In this document: positions 8,871 to 18,696 of the stretch, one piece after another
Position numbering within the stretch: position 1 is the first letter of the stretch
Layout of the letters: each line of letters begins with the position of its first letter
Source of the DNA: Salinisphaera japonica YTM-1
GTDB taxonomy: Bacteria; Pseudomonadota; Gammaproteobacteria; Nevskiales; Salinisphaeraceae
DNA length: 64,000 nucleotides
Assembly: GCF_003788585.1 (NCBI RefSeq)
Contig: NZ_AYKG01000068.1
Location: 1-64,000 of the forward strand
Direction: 5' to 3'
Program-made: the position numbers and the translations under genes
The notes under the pieces: model-generated
The model's input: the letters and a program-made list of their open reading frames with translations, nothing else
Told to the model about the DNA's origin: nothing
Database searches by the model: none

Positions 8871-10046
8871 CTATCCGTTATTGGGCACGAAGCGTACCAG
8901 TGCCAGCTCGCCCTCGGCGCCCAGAATAAGCGCGCGGTTGTCATCGAGAACCACGGGCTGTGCGTTGATGGCCTCGCCGATCGGATGCCCGCGGGCGATC
9001 TCGTCGCCGTTGTCGGCTGACAGCCAGTGGACATAGCCCTCGTAATCACCCACGACGACATTGCCATTCATCACCGCCGGCGCCGATACCGAGCGATAGC
9101 CCAGCGTGTCGGTCTTCCATTCGGTGTCACCGGAGTCACGAAACAACGACCACACACCGCCGTTTAGATCCGTGGCGTAGACATGGCGGCCATCGATGGC
9201 CAGATTGCCCTCGGAGGCGATGTCTTCTTTCCAGCGCAGCTGCCCGCCCTCGCGTTGCAGGGCCACGAGCGCGCCGCCGGCGCTTGCGACATAGATCGTA
9301 TCGCCCGTGATCAGCGCGTTGCCATCGACATCCACGATCCGCTCGAGCTCCGAGCGCCCGCTGGGCAGCGCGACCGTCTGCAGCCAGCGCTGCTCGCCGG
9401 TCGACAGATCAAGTGCGAGCAGCTTGCCGCCGTCGGTGCCGACATAAACCGTCTGATCCACGATGACCGGCGTGGCCGTGCCCCGCAGCGTCAGGTTCGG
9501 CACGTTGGATTCGATGGTCCACAGCCGCTCACCCGTCGCCAGATCCAGCGCGGCCACACGGCCATCCACCGTACGCGCCACCGCGATATTGCCGGCGGCT
9601 GTCGGGGCAGAAAGCACCTCACTGGCCAGACTGGTCTGCCACAGCGTCTTGCCGTTGGCGGCCGATACGGCCACCACGTCGCCGTCGCGCGTGCCAATCA
9701 ACAGCGTATCGCCGGCCAGGCCGGGCCCGGCTACGAACTGGTTGTCGGTGTTTTCGTGCCAGACGCGTTTGCCGTTTTCCAGCCGGAACGCGGCCACTTC
9801 GCCGTCACGGTTGGCGGTGTATACCAGCCCGCCCCCGGTCGCGGGAACGAATCCGCTTTCAAACTTGCCGCTGCCCTCGCCCGAGTTGCGATGCCAGAGA
9901 ACCTGCATGTGATAGGCAGGCGCGTTGAGCTCGGTCAGCGGCTTGGGCTGGGCGATGCTCGAGCCCCCGCCACAGCCCGTGAGAAACAACGCACTCGCGG
10001 CCACAGCCAGGGCGGCGGGCCAGACGGTTTTAGACAAATACTTCAT
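8871..10046 (-). CDS. bamB: Outer-membrane protein assembly factor BamB
   Basis: Lipoprotein subunit of the BAM complex that inserts beta-barrel proteins in the outer membrane. It is 391 aa with lipobox 'LFLTGC' (Cys ~25), then an eight-bladed PQQ-type beta propeller with repeated 'G..L.ALD..TG...W' blades. Its start overlaps the yfgM stop by 4 bp, the standard yfgM-bamB arrangement. Confidence 0.96.
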   Translation of the reverse strand: MKYLSKTVWPAALAVAASALFLTGCGGGSSIAQPKPLTELNAPAYHMQVLWHRNSGEGSGKFESGFVPATGGGLVYTANRDGEVAAFRLENGKRVWHENTDNQFVAGPGLAGDTLLIGTRDGDVVAVSAANGKTLWQTSLASEVLSAPTAAGNIAVARTVDGRVAALDLATGERLWTIESNVPNLTLRGTATPVIVDQTVYVGTDGGKLLALDLSTGEQRWLQTVALPSGRSELERIVDVDGNALITGDTIYVASAGGALVALQREGGQLRWKEDIASEGNLAIDGRHVYATDLNGGVWSLFRDSGDTEWKTDTLGYRSVSAPAVMNGNVVVGDYEGYVHWLSADNGDEIARGHPIGEAINAQPVVLDDNRALILGAEGELALVRFVPNNG

Positions 10047-10717
10047 GACGGGGTCTTGTCCGACGGGGTCAAGGGTTGCGTATCGGCCGTATCAAGCGGT
10101 GCCGCGGCACTGGCTTTTTCGACCAGCGGCTGGCGCGCCACGTCCTGCGGTAGCGTGTCCAGCGCGCTCTGGTACGCCTTGTGGGCGGCACGGCGATCGC
10201 CCTGGGCCATATGGATATCTCCGGCCAGCTCGTTGTACAACGCATCAAATGAGCCCGGATGGTCATCATCCAGAAGCGCAAGTGCTGCCTTGGCATTATT
10301 CTGTGCCCATTCGACGCGGGCCGCACGAACGCCGGCGATCGCGCGGATACCGGCATCGTTGGCGTTTTCGTGTGCCCAGGTCAGCCGCTCGCGGGCTTTG
10401 TCGAACGCATCCTGCTGCACATAATAACGCGCCAACGACATCGCGCCGGCCGCGGCATAGGGCGTGCCGCTGTAATCATCCTGCAGCCGGTCGACCTCGT
10501 TGACCAGGCCGCCGGTGACGTTATCAGCTTGGATGCCGGTGGCCACCTGGGCATACAGTTTGGCGGCCTCGGTGCTTTGACGGGTTTGGTACCAGTCGTA
10601 GCCGTACCAGCCGCCGATCAGCACGATGCCCACGATGATGCCGACAATGGCCGGGCCGGCGTTGTTCTGCCACCAGCGTCTGGCGGTGGCCAGCTCTGCG
10701 TTGTCGTAATCGGCCAT
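10043..10717 (-). CDS. yfgM: YfgM-like ancillary SecYEG translocon subunit
   Basis: A 224-aa inner-membrane protein with one N-terminal transmembrane helix ('AIVGIIVGIVLIGGWYG', ~25-42) and a periplasmic TPR_21 domain. Family members link SecYEG to periplasmic chaperones. It is placed between hisS and bamB, as in most gammaproteobacteria. Confidence 0.9.
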   Translation of the reverse strand: MADYDNAELATARRWWQNNAGPAIVGIIVGIVLIGGWYGYDWYQTRQSTEAAKLYAQVATGIQADNVTGGLVNEVDRLQDDYSGTPYAAAGAMSLARYYVQQDAFDKARERLTWAHENANDAGIRAIAGVRAARVEWAQNNAKAALALLDDDHPGSFDALYNELAGDIHMAQGDRRAAHKAYQSALDTLPQDVARQPLVEKASAAAPLDTADTQPLTPSDKTPS

Positions 10718-10769
10718 GCAATCCCCTTGTTGGACTCGAGTCGGCGCGTGCTACGCGCGATTCCTTGTT

Positions 10770-12044
10770 TTAAGCGTCGAGTAACGACGCGATACGCTCG
10801 GCCACGCGATCCAGAGCGACGACTTCCTGATCGCGATCATCCTTGAGCGGCTTGATCTGAATGGTATCGCCTTCGGCTTCATCGTCGGCGAACACCAGCG
10901 CCAGACGGGCGCCGCTTCGATCCGCTTTCTTGAACTGTGACTTGAAACTGCCGCCCCCGGCATGCACCCGCAGCCGCAACCACGGCAGACCGTCGCGCAG
11001 CGATTCGGCCAATGCCGGTACCGCAGCACTCGCCCGCTCGCCCTGATAGACCAGATACGCGTGCGGGGCGATGTCGTCGACCGGCACATCCTGGGCCTCC
11101 ATGAGCGCGACCACACGCTCGATGCCCAGCGCGAAACCGGTGGCCGGGGTGGCACTGCCCCCCAACTGCTCGACAAGACCATCGAAACGCCCGCCCGAGC
11201 AGACCGCATTCTGGGCGCCCAGGTCATCGGTCAGCCATTCGAAGACCGTGCGCGTGTAATAATCCAGCCCGCGCACCAGCCGCGGGTTGATCGTGTAGTC
11301 GATCCCCAGCGCCGCGATACCGTCACAAAGCCCTTTGAAATGCGCGGCCGATTCCTCGCCCAGATAATCGGTCAACGTGGGCGCGCCGGCGATCAGCTCG
11401 GCCAGGTCAGGGTTCTTGCTATCGAGTATCCGTAGCGGGTTGCGATCGAGCCGGCGCTGGCTATCGGCGTCCAGCGTTTCATGGTGCGCCGAAAAATAAG
11501 CGTGCAGCGCATCGCGATAGATCTGGCGTTCGGCCGGCGTGCCCAGCGTGTTGATCTCGAGCCGCAGGCCGGTGATGCCCAGTTTCTTGAACAGACGCGC
11601 GGAAATCGCGATCTGTTCGATATCCACATCCGGGCCGGTCTGACCGAAGGCCTCGACGCCAAACTGATGAAACTGACGCTGGCGGCCTTTCTGTGGCCGT
11701 TCATAGCGGAACATCGGCCCGGCGTACCACAGCCGCTGTGTCGCGTTATGCAACAGACCGTGCTGGATACCCGCGCGTACCGCACTGGCCGTGCCCTCCG
11801 GGCGCAGCGACATGCGTTCGCCGCCGCGATCCTCGAAGGTATAGAGCTCTTTTTCCACGATATCGGTGGTATCACCGACGCCGCGCTCAAACAGCCCGGT
11901 ATGTTCCATGATCGGCAAGCGGATCTGTTCGTAGCCATAGGCTGCAAACGTTTCGCCGGCGATACGCTCCAGCGTCTGCCATCGTGCGTTTTCGGCCGGC
12001 AACACATCGTGCATGCCGCGGATCGACTGGATACGCTGACTCAT
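10770..12044 (-). CDS. hisS: Histidyl-tRNA synthetase
   Basis: Class II aminoacyl-tRNA synthetase charging tRNA-His. The 424-aa product begins 'MSQRIQSIRGMHDVLP', with motif 2 'MFRYERPQKGRQRQFHQFG', the His-specific 'LVRGLDYYTRTVFE', motif 3 'GFALGIERV' and a C-terminal anticodon-binding domain. I chose this ATG because AAGGA lies 11 bp upstream and the longer reading would overlap rodZ. ispG, often between rodZ and hisS, is missing here. Confidence 0.97.
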   Translation of the reverse strand: MSQRIQSIRGMHDVLPAENARWQTLERIAGETFAAYGYEQIRLPIMEHTGLFERGVGDTTDIVEKELYTFEDRGGERMSLRPEGTASAVRAGIQHGLLHNATQRLWYAGPMFRYERPQKGRQRQFHQFGVEAFGQTGPDVDIEQIAISARLFKKLGITGLRLEINTLGTPAERQIYRDALHAYFSAHHETLDADSQRRLDRNPLRILDSKNPDLAELIAGAPTLTDYLGEESAAHFKGLCDGIAALGIDYTINPRLVRGLDYYTRTVFEWLTDDLGAQNAVCSGGRFDGLVEQLGGSATPATGFALGIERVVALMEAQDVPVDDIAPHAYLVYQGERASAAVPALAESLRDGLPWLRLRVHAGGGSFKSQFKKADRSGARLALVFADDEAEGDTIQIKPLKDDRDQEVVALDRVAERIASLLDA

Positions 12045-12063
12045 CGCGAGAGAGGTCCTTGAG

Positions 12064-13119
12064 CTATTGGTCTTGTGGGGCGCCGGTGTCGCTGCCGTCA
12101 TCTCGCGCGGCGACCTCGATATTGGCCACGCTCGAGCCGTTGGTCAGGGCCGCTACATCGACCGGGGTGCCACCGATGGATACGTTCACACCGGGGGCAA
12201 AGCCCAGGCGGATCTGATACGGCGCCTTGCCTTCATAGGTCTCGGTCTGGCCGGCCTCGATGATGCCCGAGGCCAGACGATTGCCATTGGCGTCGGTCAC
12301 ACGCACCCAGGAGCGCTTGTCGAACGACAGCTCGAGCCGATTGGCCGGCACGTCTGGCGTGTTTTTGTTGCCCGGCCTGTCGCCCTGGCCGTTCTCACCC
12401 GCCTGATTCGGCGGCTGAATACCAAGCGATTGATTGACGTTGCGCCCGCTGGTGGTTTCACCCGTGCGGGCCACTGGGGCCTCATCACCCGGGCCGGCGG
12501 CACCGGCCGTGTTCGAGGCCGACTCGCCGGTCACCGGTGGCGTCTGGCCGGCCGTATCGCTTGAACTGTCGGCGGACTCGTCGGCGGTCGGTGCCGCCGT
12601 GGTGGCCGTGGTGGCCGTGGCGACCGGCTGGTCGTTATCGTCGGCTGTATCGCTACCCGGCGAAACGAGCAGCATGATGGCCACCGCGGCCACGACGATA
12701 ACCAGAACGAGCAGCAGCCAGCCGAAGCGCGAGCCGCCCGGTGTGACGTCCGAGGTGATGATATTGACGTTGCTGACCGAGCCGGGTGAAGTCTTTTCCG
12801 GCTCACCTGCCCAGGCCGAGTAAGCCTTGGAGATCCGGTCCGGGTCGATATCCAGCACCTTGGCACACTGGCGATAATAGCCACGCGCGAAGACCGGCTG
12901 CGACAGCGCCTGGAAATCGTTGTCTTCCAGTGCGTTGATGCTTTTTGGGCCCAGCTTGGTCTGGGCACAGAGATCTTCCACGCTGTAGTCGTGGGCAAGG
13001 CGTGCCTCGCGCAACATCTCGCCCGGTGAGACCGAGCTGGCCTTGTTTTCGGACAAACCCGTGGTGGCCGGTGTTTCCGGGCCCACGGGCTGGCTCTGTT
13101 CGTCTTCGGGTGCCGTCAT
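12064..13119 (-). CDS. rodZ: Cytoskeletal regulator RodZ
   Basis: Links MreB filaments to the elongasome for rod shape. The 351-aa protein has a cytoplasmic HTH_25 domain (~30-100, 'GEMLREARLAHDYSVEDLCA'), a transmembrane helix ('GWLLLVLVIVVAAVAIMLLV', ~138-157), a Thr/Ala/Gly-rich periplasmic linker and a C-terminal DUF4115 beta domain (~265-335, 'FDKRSWVRVTDANG'). Its start overlaps pilW by 4 bp. Confidence 0.94.
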   Translation of the reverse strand: MTAPEDEQSQPVGPETPATTGLSENKASSVSPGEMLREARLAHDYSVEDLCAQTKLGPKSINALEDNDFQALSQPVFARGYYRQCAKVLDIDPDRISKAYSAWAGEPEKTSPGSVSNVNIITSDVTPGGSRFGWLLLVLVIVVAAVAIMLLVSPGSDTADDNDQPVATATTATTAAPTADESADSSSDTAGQTPPVTGESASNTAGAAGPGDEAPVARTGETTSGRNVNQSLGIQPPNQAGENGQGDRPGNKNTPDVPANRLELSFDKRSWVRVTDANGNRLASGIIEAGQTETYEGKAPYQIRLGFAPGVNVSIGGTPVDVAALTNGSSVANIEVAARDDGSDTGAPQDQ

Positions 13120-13880
13120 GGGCGCGCTTGCTCCAGTTCGCTGCTCGATCGCGGGGCTGCAGATACTGCGTCGTCATAGCGCGTCATGTAGGCGCTGGCA
13201 GCAGCCGGATCACCGAGCGCCTTTTCGATACGTGCCGCCAACCTTAGCTGATCGGGTGCCAGTGGCGTGGCGCTGTCGGCCCTCTCAGTAAAGGCCCGCG
13301 CTCTCATGTAATCGCGCTCATGGTATGCGATCTTGGCCATCTGCGTCAGGGCCGTGGTCTGATCGGCATTGGCTTCAAGAGCACGCCGAAAATAGTCCGC
13401 GGCGCGCTTACGCTTGTTGGCACGCGCCAGGCACAACCCGGCATTGGCTAACGTATCGGCGCGATCCACCGCGTTATCGGAGGCCAGCGCACGGCGAAAC
13501 ATCTCGATACCGCGCTCGGGCTGGTCATGACGGCACAGGAACGCGGCATAGCTGTTATAGACCGCCGGCACGTCACGAACCGCCAGCGCATGCTCGAAGT
13601 ATCGCTGGGCCGAATGCACGGCGTTGGTACGGTCGCTGATCACCGCCATGCCCCAGTTCGCCGTGAAGTTATCGTCGTCGTAGGACAACGCCCGCTTGAA
13701 GGCGGTTCGTGCCCGATCATTATCGCCGCGTCGCAAGTGCTCGGCACCGATATCGGCCGTGGCCTCCGCAGCATTCGCGCGATCCACCGAAGGTCCGGCC
13801 GCGCAGCCCGCCAGCCCGACGCCTGCGAGGAGAACCGAGACCAGTGTTAGCGCAACAGGCAGACCGGCTGATCGGCTCAT
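13116..13880 (-). CDS. pilW: Type IV pilus biogenesis/stability lipoprotein PilW (PilF)
   Basis: Outer-membrane pilotin needed to assemble PilQ secretin multimers. The 254-aa protein has lipobox 'GVGLAGC' (Cys ~26) followed by several TPR units ('[21 protein letters not shown]', 'NWGMAVI', '[11 protein letters not shown]'). It lies between rlmN and rodZ, the conserved pilF position, and overlaps both by 4 bp. Confidence 0.9.
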   Translation of the reverse strand: MSRSAGLPVALTLVSVLLAGVGLAGCAAGPSVDRANAAEATADIGAEHLRRGDNDRARTAFKRALSYDDDNFTANWGMAVISDRTNAVHSAQRYFEHALAVRDVPAVYNSYAAFLCRHDQPERGIEMFRRALASDNAVDRADTLANAGLCLARANKRKRAADYFRRALEANADQTTALTQMAKIAYHERDYMRARAFTERADSATPLAPDQLRLAARIEKALGDPAAASAYMTRYDDAVSAAPRSSSELEQARP

Positions 13881-15058
13881 GCACGCTCGGCCGGCTTGCC
13901 CTCAACACGAATCGGCACGTCACGAAAATGACGTTTCTGCCGGCTTTTGACACGGCCGACCAGTTGGCCACACGCGGCATCGATATCGTCACCGCGGGTG
14001 CGGCGCACCGTTGTGCGCAAGCCGCCGGCATGCAGGCGGTCCTGGAACGCTTTGATATCTGCTTCGGCCGGACGCTCGTAGCCCGAGCCATCAAACGGAT
14101 TAAACGGAATTAGATTGATTTTTGCGCGGCGATTGGACAACAGCTTGACCAACGCCTTGGCATGCTCTGGCCGGTCGTTAACGCCGGCCAACAACACGTA
14201 TTCATAGACCACGTGGGCGCGGCGTTCCTTGTTCTCGACGTAGCGATCACAGGCGCCCATCAGCGCTTCGAGCGGGTACTTGCGATTGATCGGCACCAGC
14301 TCATCGCGCAGGGCGTCGGTCGGCGCGTGCAACGAGACGGCCAGCGCAACATCGACTTCTTCGCGCAGCCGGTCCATGAACGGCACCATGCCGCTGGTCG
14401 ACACGGTGACCCGTCGCTTGGACAGGCCAAAGCCATAGTCGTCCAACAGGATACGAATCGCCGGAATGACCTCGCGGTAATTGGCCAGCGGCTCGCCCAT
14501 GCCCATGAACACGATATTCGACAGCGCCCGATTGCCGTGCACCTGGCCCTGTGCACGGAGGTCGTGCTCGGCCATCCAGACCTGACCGATGATCTCGGCC
14601 GTGGTCAGATTGCGGTTGAGACCCTGCTTGCCGGTTGCACAGAACGAACAATCCAGCGCACAGCCGATCTGTGAGGAGATACACAGCGTGGCGCGATCAG
14701 CCTCGGGAATATAGACCGCCTCGATCGCGTTATCGGGATCAAGGTCTTCGGTGACCGCCAGCAACCACTTGCGGGTGCCGTCACGGCTGGCCTGCTCACG
14801 GATACGTGTGGGCGGCTGGATCGTGGCGATTTCGGGCAGACGCTCGCGCAGTTTTTTCGACAGATCGGTCATCTGGTCGAACTGCGTCACGCCGCGGGCA
14901 TAGATCCATTGCATGACCTGCTTGGCCCGGAACGCGGATTCGCCATGCGCCTTGAAGAAGGACGACATGGCGTCGCGATCCAGCCCGAACAGGTTCGTGC
15001 GCGTGCCCGCCTTGGGCTCGACGTGCTGTCGGGTGTCTGGCTCTACGACATCACTCAT
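13877..15058 (-). CDS. rlmN: Dual-specificity RNA methyltransferase RlmN
   Basis: Radical-SAM enzyme forming 2-methyladenosine at A2503 of 23S rRNA and A37 of some tRNAs. It is 393 aa with the cluster motif '[11 protein letters not shown]', 'GMGEPLANY', the Ser/His-rich 'VSLHAPTD' strand and a late catalytic Cys in '[10 protein letters not shown]'. It starts 36 bp after ndk. Confidence 0.97.
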   Translation of the reverse strand: MSDVVEPDTRQHVEPKAGTRTNLFGLDRDAMSSFFKAHGESAFRAKQVMQWIYARGVTQFDQMTDLSKKLRERLPEIATIQPPTRIREQASRDGTRKWLLAVTEDLDPDNAIEAVYIPEADRATLCISSQIGCALDCSFCATGKQGLNRNLTTAEIIGQVWMAEHDLRAQGQVHGNRALSNIVFMGMGEPLANYREVIPAIRILLDDYGFGLSKRRVTVSTSGMVPFMDRLREEVDVALAVSLHAPTDALRDELVPINRKYPLEALMGACDRYVENKERRAHVVYEYVLLAGVNDRPEHAKALVKLLSNRRAKINLIPFNPFDGSGYERPAEADIKAFQDRLHAGGLRTTVRRTRGDDIDAACGQLVGRVKSRQKRHFRDVPIRVEGKPAERA

Positions 15059-15094
15059 GACGTCCTCCTGGGTTGGCGCGCCGGTCGGCGCGCC

Positions 15095-15517
15095 TTAGCG
15101 CGGGCAGACGCCGTCGTCGCCGAAGAAGAATTCGATCTCGTTGGCCGCGGTCTCGGCGGCGTCCGAGCCGTGCACGGCGTTGGCGTCGATGGATTCGGCG
15201 AAGTCAGCACGGATGGTGCCGGCTTCGGCTTCGGCGGGGTTGGTGGCCCCCATCAGATCACGGTTCTTGGTAATCGCGTTCTCGCCTTCCAGCACCTGAA
15301 CCATCACCGGGCCGGAGATCATGAACGACACCAGTTCGTTGAAGAAACCGCGCTCGGAGTGCACGGCATAGAACTGCTCGGCCTGCTCGCGCGACAGATG
15401 CATCATGCGAGCACCGACGATCTGCAGGCCAGCGTCTTCGAAACGACGATAGATCTCGCCGATCTTGTTCTTGGCGACGGCATCGGGCTTGATGATGGAA
15501 AGAGTGCGCTCGGCCAT
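15095..15517 (-). CDS. ndk: Nucleoside diphosphate kinase
   Basis: Balances NTP and dNTP pools by phosphate transfer through a phospho-His. The 140-aa product starts '[16 protein letters not shown]', with the active-site segment around '[12 protein letters not shown]' (His ~117) and 'EIEFFF' near the end. A longer in-frame reading upstream enters the repeat element and is rejected. In Pseudomonas ndk follows the isc operon, and the same synteny holds here. Confidence 0.97.
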   Translation of the reverse strand: MAERTLSIIKPDAVAKNKIGEIYRRFEDAGLQIVGARMMHLSREQAEQFYAVHSERGFFNELVSFMISGPVMVQVLEGENAITKNRDLMGATNPAEAEAGTIRADFAESIDANAVHGSDAAETAANEIEFFFGDDGVCPR

Positions 15518-15604
15518 GGTTACTCCAGACAACAATAAACAGACGGCCACGACGATCGTGACCAAACCGCTATTGTATCTTGACGGGCAACCCCGTGGGT
15601 AGCC

Positions 15605-15885
15605 GAGGGGCTGTTGCCGTTTCGTACGAGCGCCGCGTTGGAGCCCAAAATCCGGCCAGGCAAGGCGCAAGCCGCGGCTCTGGCTGTGCCACGATCAAGG
15701 TGAGCCAGCGGCATGGCCAGATTTCGGGCCCAACCCTTCGGGACAAGCGCCCGTAGATTAACGACACGTTGGCAATACAGCGTTCTAGCCCACTGCGCGA
15801 CAGTGACTGCGCGGCGCGGGCTACGCCTCGTCTTGCCACAAAACAGCGCTTGGCGCGGACTCGCACAGAACGGCAACAGCCCCTC
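15605..15885. repeat. MITE-like element with 26-bp terminal inverted repeats
   Basis: The ends 15605-15630 and 15860-15885 are inverted copies matching at 23 of 26 positions, with a shared perfect core of GAGGGGCTGTTGCCGTT. The 281-bp element has no credible gene and no clear target duplication. It fills the ndk to iscA-like gap, where hscB, hscA, fdx and iscX lie in relatives, and ends 10 bp after the IscA-like stop. Confidence 0.75.
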
Positions 15886-15895
15886 GGGCCTGCAA

Positions 15896-16255
15896 TCAGA
15901 CCGTGAACGACTCGCCACAGCCGCAGGCGTTCTTGGCCTTGGGGTTGTCGAAACGAAACATACGGTTCAGCCCTTCCGAGCGGAAATCCACCGTGGTGCC
16001 GGCCAGAACGTCCATATGCTTGCGGGCCACAATCACCTTGGCGCCGTGGCCTTCGTACACATCGTCTTCGTCGTGCACCTCGTCGGCATAGTCCATGGTG
16101 TACATATAGCCCGAACAGCCGGATTTACGAACGCCGACCCGCAGGCCGAGCCCGTGGCCGCGTTTGTCCAGCTGATGCTTGATTCGCTCAGCCGCTGCTT
16201 CGGTCACCGATAGCAAGGGCGTGTCGCTCATCGCGGTTTCGCTTGTCTGACTCAT
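15896..16255 (-). CDS. IscA/ErpA-type iron-sulfur carrier protein
   Basis: A 119-aa A-type carrier of the HesB family that holds Fe or an Fe-S cluster for delivery to apoproteins. The three ligand cysteines are present: Cys47 in 'SGCSGY', and Cys111 and Cys113 in 'ACGCGESF'. I placed the start at 'MSQTSETAM'; a second Met at residue 9 is also possible. It is third in the desulfurase/IscU-like/IscA-like cluster, mirroring iscS-iscU-iscA. Confidence 0.9.
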   Translation of the reverse strand: MSQTSETAMSDTPLLSVTEAAAERIKHQLDKRGHGLGLRVGVRKSGCSGYMYTMDYADEVHDEDDVYEGHGAKVIVARKHMDVLAGTTVDFRSEGLNRMFRFDNPKAKNACGCGESFTV

Positions 16256-16259
16256 AACA

Positions 16260-16628
16260 CTATCGTCCCAGATTCGACGCGGCCGTGGCCAACGCATCGA
16301 TTACGAGTATGCCGATATGACGCTCGCTGGCCGCCAGATCAAGCGCTGCGGCGACGTCGCCCGGTTTGATCCGGGCCGTGACCTCGATACCGTCTCGCTC
16401 GACCTGCTCGCACAGCCAGTCGGCTGCCGCGATCACGGCCGGTGGCCCGTAGGCCCAAAATCGTGCCCTGTAACTGTGGGCGCACACGGGTTGTACAAGG
16501 AGCCGACACCAGGCGTCGGCCCCAGGTGTCTGCTGCACGCTCTCATTGTGCCATTGATCGATGTCACTATCGGCCGCGGCATGGGCCGGCGTCAAGAATC
16601 GATCGATGACAGCATTGCGGCTACTCAT
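16260..16628 (-). CDS. Degenerate IscU-like scaffold protein lacking cluster ligands
   Basis: The 122-aa sequence aligns by eye with IscU along its length: 'AVIDRFLTPAHA' with the N-terminus, 'GADAWC' with GAPACGD, 'RARFWAYGPPAVIAAAD' with ARFKTYGCGSAIASSS, and 'RHIGILVIDALATAA' with IHCSILAEDAIKAA. Only the first ligand Cys (Cys41) seems kept; the second is Pro62, the third Ile105, and the conserved Asp after the first Cys is lost. A normal cluster scaffold role is therefore unlikely; a modulator of the adjacent desulfurase is possible. It overlaps the desulfurase gene by 4 bp and is 4 bp from the IscA-like gene. The homology is a manual reading. Confidence 0.72.
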   Translation of the reverse strand: MSSRNAVIDRFLTPAHAAADSDIDQWHNESVQQTPGADAWCRLLVQPVCAHSYRARFWAYGPPAVIAAADWLCEQVERDGIEVTARIKPGDVAAALDLAASERHIGILVIDALATAASNLGR

Positions 16629-17821
16629 GCCGGCCTGCCGGCCAGGGCGCGCAGCCGCGCTGTTTCTTCGGCCACACGAACCACCACCCGATCGACAGTG
16701 GCCTCGTCGATACCGGGCCCGAGCGTCAATCGCAGGCTGGCCGCCGCGGCGTCAACGCGACGCCCCATCGCGCGCAGCACGTAGGATGAGGCACCACGGG
16801 CCGCGCTACAGGCCGAGCCACCGGATAGCGCGATATTCGGCTGGCCATGGGCCAGGCCCGTGCGAATCGCCTCGCCGTGGACACCGGCGATGCTCACGTT
16901 CACGAACGGGGCCGCACCGATGGCGGCCGGCGGATGATTACGCGTCACCCCGTCGATACACGACAATCCGTGCCAGAGCCGCTCGCCCAGTCGGCGATAG
17001 CTGGCCTGCGTGGTTTCACGCTCGGCATCGGCGCCGGCAGCTGCCGCGCCAAAGGCGGCGATCTGGTGGGTGGGCAATGTGCCGGCGCGTCGGCCTTGTT
17101 GCTGGCCGCCGCCGATGATCTGCGGCGCCAGCCCCACGCGGGGGCGGCGCCGCACGTACAACGCGCCAATACCCGGCGGGCCACCGATCTTGTGTGCCGA
17201 CATTGACACCAAGGCGATCGGCGTTGTCGATACATCAATGGCAAGCCGCGTGAGCGACTGGGCCGCATCGATATGCAGTGCCACGTCGTGTGCCTGACAA
17301 AGCGCGGCGATACGCGCCACGTCGTGCACAAGTCCGGTCTCGTTGTTGACGTGCATCAACGAGACCAGATCACAGGGCTGGGCCAGCGCCGCCTCGAGCG
17401 CGTCGAGATCGATACGTCCCTGCGTATCGACGGCCAGCCAGAACACATCGACGCCCTGCTGTTCCAGCGCCTTGAGCGTATCGCGCGTTGCCGAATGCTC
17501 GGTGACACAGCTGATGATTCGTACCGGCCGGCCGGTCGAGGCGCCCCGCTCGGCGAAGGCGGCCACGCCGCGCAGCGCGAGATTGGTGGCCTCGGTCGCC
17601 CCGGACGTCCAGACGATCTCATCCGCCTGTGCGCCGACGACATCGGCCAGCTGCGCCGCCGCCGTGGTGATCCGGGCGGCAGCCGCCTGACCTGGACCGT
17701 GCGGCGACGACGGGTTACCCAGCGGCGCGGCCAGACAAGCCTGAAGACAGTCGCGGGCGTCGGCTCGCATGGGCGTGGTCGCCGCATGATCGAGATAGAT
17801 CGCTGTCGTATCGGCGCTCAT
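16625..17821 (-). CDS. Cysteine desulfurase (IscS/NifS family)
   Basis: PLP enzyme releasing sulfur from cysteine as a persulfide. The 398-aa sequence has 'YLDHAATTP', 'WTSGATEATNLAL', 'HVNNETG', PLP Lys211 in 'SMSAHKIGGP', and persulfide Cys338 in 'GGSACSAARGASSYVLRAMG', so the catalytic set is intact. It diverges from housekeeping IscS and lacks the usual C-terminal IscU-docking tail. Its ATG overlaps the cysE stop (TAATG), so cysteine synthesis and sulfur mobilisation are coupled. iscR is missing between the two. Confidence 0.93.
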   Translation of the reverse strand: MSADTTAIYLDHAATTPMRADARDCLQACLAAPLGNPSSPHGPGQAAAARITTAAAQLADVVGAQADEIVWTSGATEATNLALRGVAAFAERGASTGRPVRIISCVTEHSATRDTLKALEQQGVDVFWLAVDTQGRIDLDALEAALAQPCDLVSLMHVNNETGLVHDVARIAALCQAHDVALHIDAAQSLTRLAIDVSTTPIALVSMSAHKIGGPPGIGALYVRRRPRVGLAPQIIGGGQQQGRRAGTLPTHQIAAFGAAAAGADAERETTQASYRRLGERLWHGLSCIDGVTRNHPPAAIGAAPFVNVSIAGVHGEAIRTGLAHGQPNIALSGGSACSAARGASSYVLRAMGRRVDAAAASLRLTLGPGIDEATVDRVVVRVAEETARLRALAGRPA

Positions 17822-18549
17822 TACGCGTCTTCGGTTTCGCGCTCGGCCCCCTGCTCGATCCCGGCGGCGCGCACCAGACGTTCCAACTCGTCCTGGCGGC
17901 GCTCCAGGGTATCGATATGGTCGAGCATGGCATCGATACCACGGGCGACCGGATCGGGCATGTTCTCGGCCACGCCGTACGTGGCAAACCCGATCCGATC
18001 AGCGGTTTCGCGCCGACGATCCTCGGGCTTGCCGTCCTTGCACTTGACCAGCTTGGCCGGCACACCAACCGCCGTGCAGCCGGCCGGCACCTCCTTGACC
18101 ACCACGGCGTTCGAGCCGACCCGCGCGCCCTGGCCCACCGTAAACGGGCCCAGCACCTTGGCGCCCGCGCCAACGACCACATCATCAGCCAGCGTGGGGT
18201 GACGTTTGCCGGGGTTCCAGCTGGTGCCGCCGAGTGTCACACCTTGATAGATCGTGCAGTCGTCGCCGATCACCGTGGTTTCGCCGATGGTCACGCCAAA
18301 GCCGTGATCGATGAAAAAACGCCGCCCGATACGGGCCCCGGGATGGATCTCGATACCGGTCACCCAGCGCGAGAAATGCGAAATCACCCGGGCCAGCCAC
18401 TTCAGCCGGGTGTTCCAGCAGCGATGCGCCAGGCGATGCCACCAGATGGCGTGTAGCCCGGGATAGGTGAATATGACTTCCCAAACGCTCCGCGCAGCCG
18501 GATCGCGTTCGAAGATGGCGTGCAGGTCTTCCTTGAGCCGAGCGAACAT
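17821..18549 (-). CDS. cysE: Serine O-acetyltransferase
   Basis: Makes O-acetylserine from serine and acetyl-CoA, the entry step to cysteine. The 242-aa product starts '[21 protein letters not shown]', followed by the hexapeptide-repeat left-handed helix ('[19 protein letters not shown]', '[20 protein letters not shown]', '[19 protein letters not shown]'). The helical extension after ~170 is longer than in the short E. coli tail. The start was placed at the family-typical Met rather than 23 codons upstream. Confidence 0.96.
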   Translation of the reverse strand: MFARLKEDLHAIFERDPAARSVWEVIFTYPGLHAIWWHRLAHRCWNTRLKWLARVISHFSRWVTGIEIHPGARIGRRFFIDHGFGVTIGETTVIGDDCTIYQGVTLGGTSWNPGKRHPTLADDVVVGAGAKVLGPFTVGQGARVGSNAVVVKEVPAGCTAVGVPAKLVKCKDGKPEDRRRETADRIGFATYGVAENMPDPVARGIDAMLDHIDTLERRQDELERLVRAAGIEQGAERETEDA

Positions 18550-18696
18550 GCAGGTCCCCAGCGCACCGTCTTGCAGTGCCGTGGCGGCCGGGCCGTGGCC
18601 GGGCCGATGATGAAACATTGATCGTCTATGTCAGGCCGAAAACATCACGATCAAGATACCAGCCGCAACACGACCGGCGTGCGCCCGCGCCGGGCC

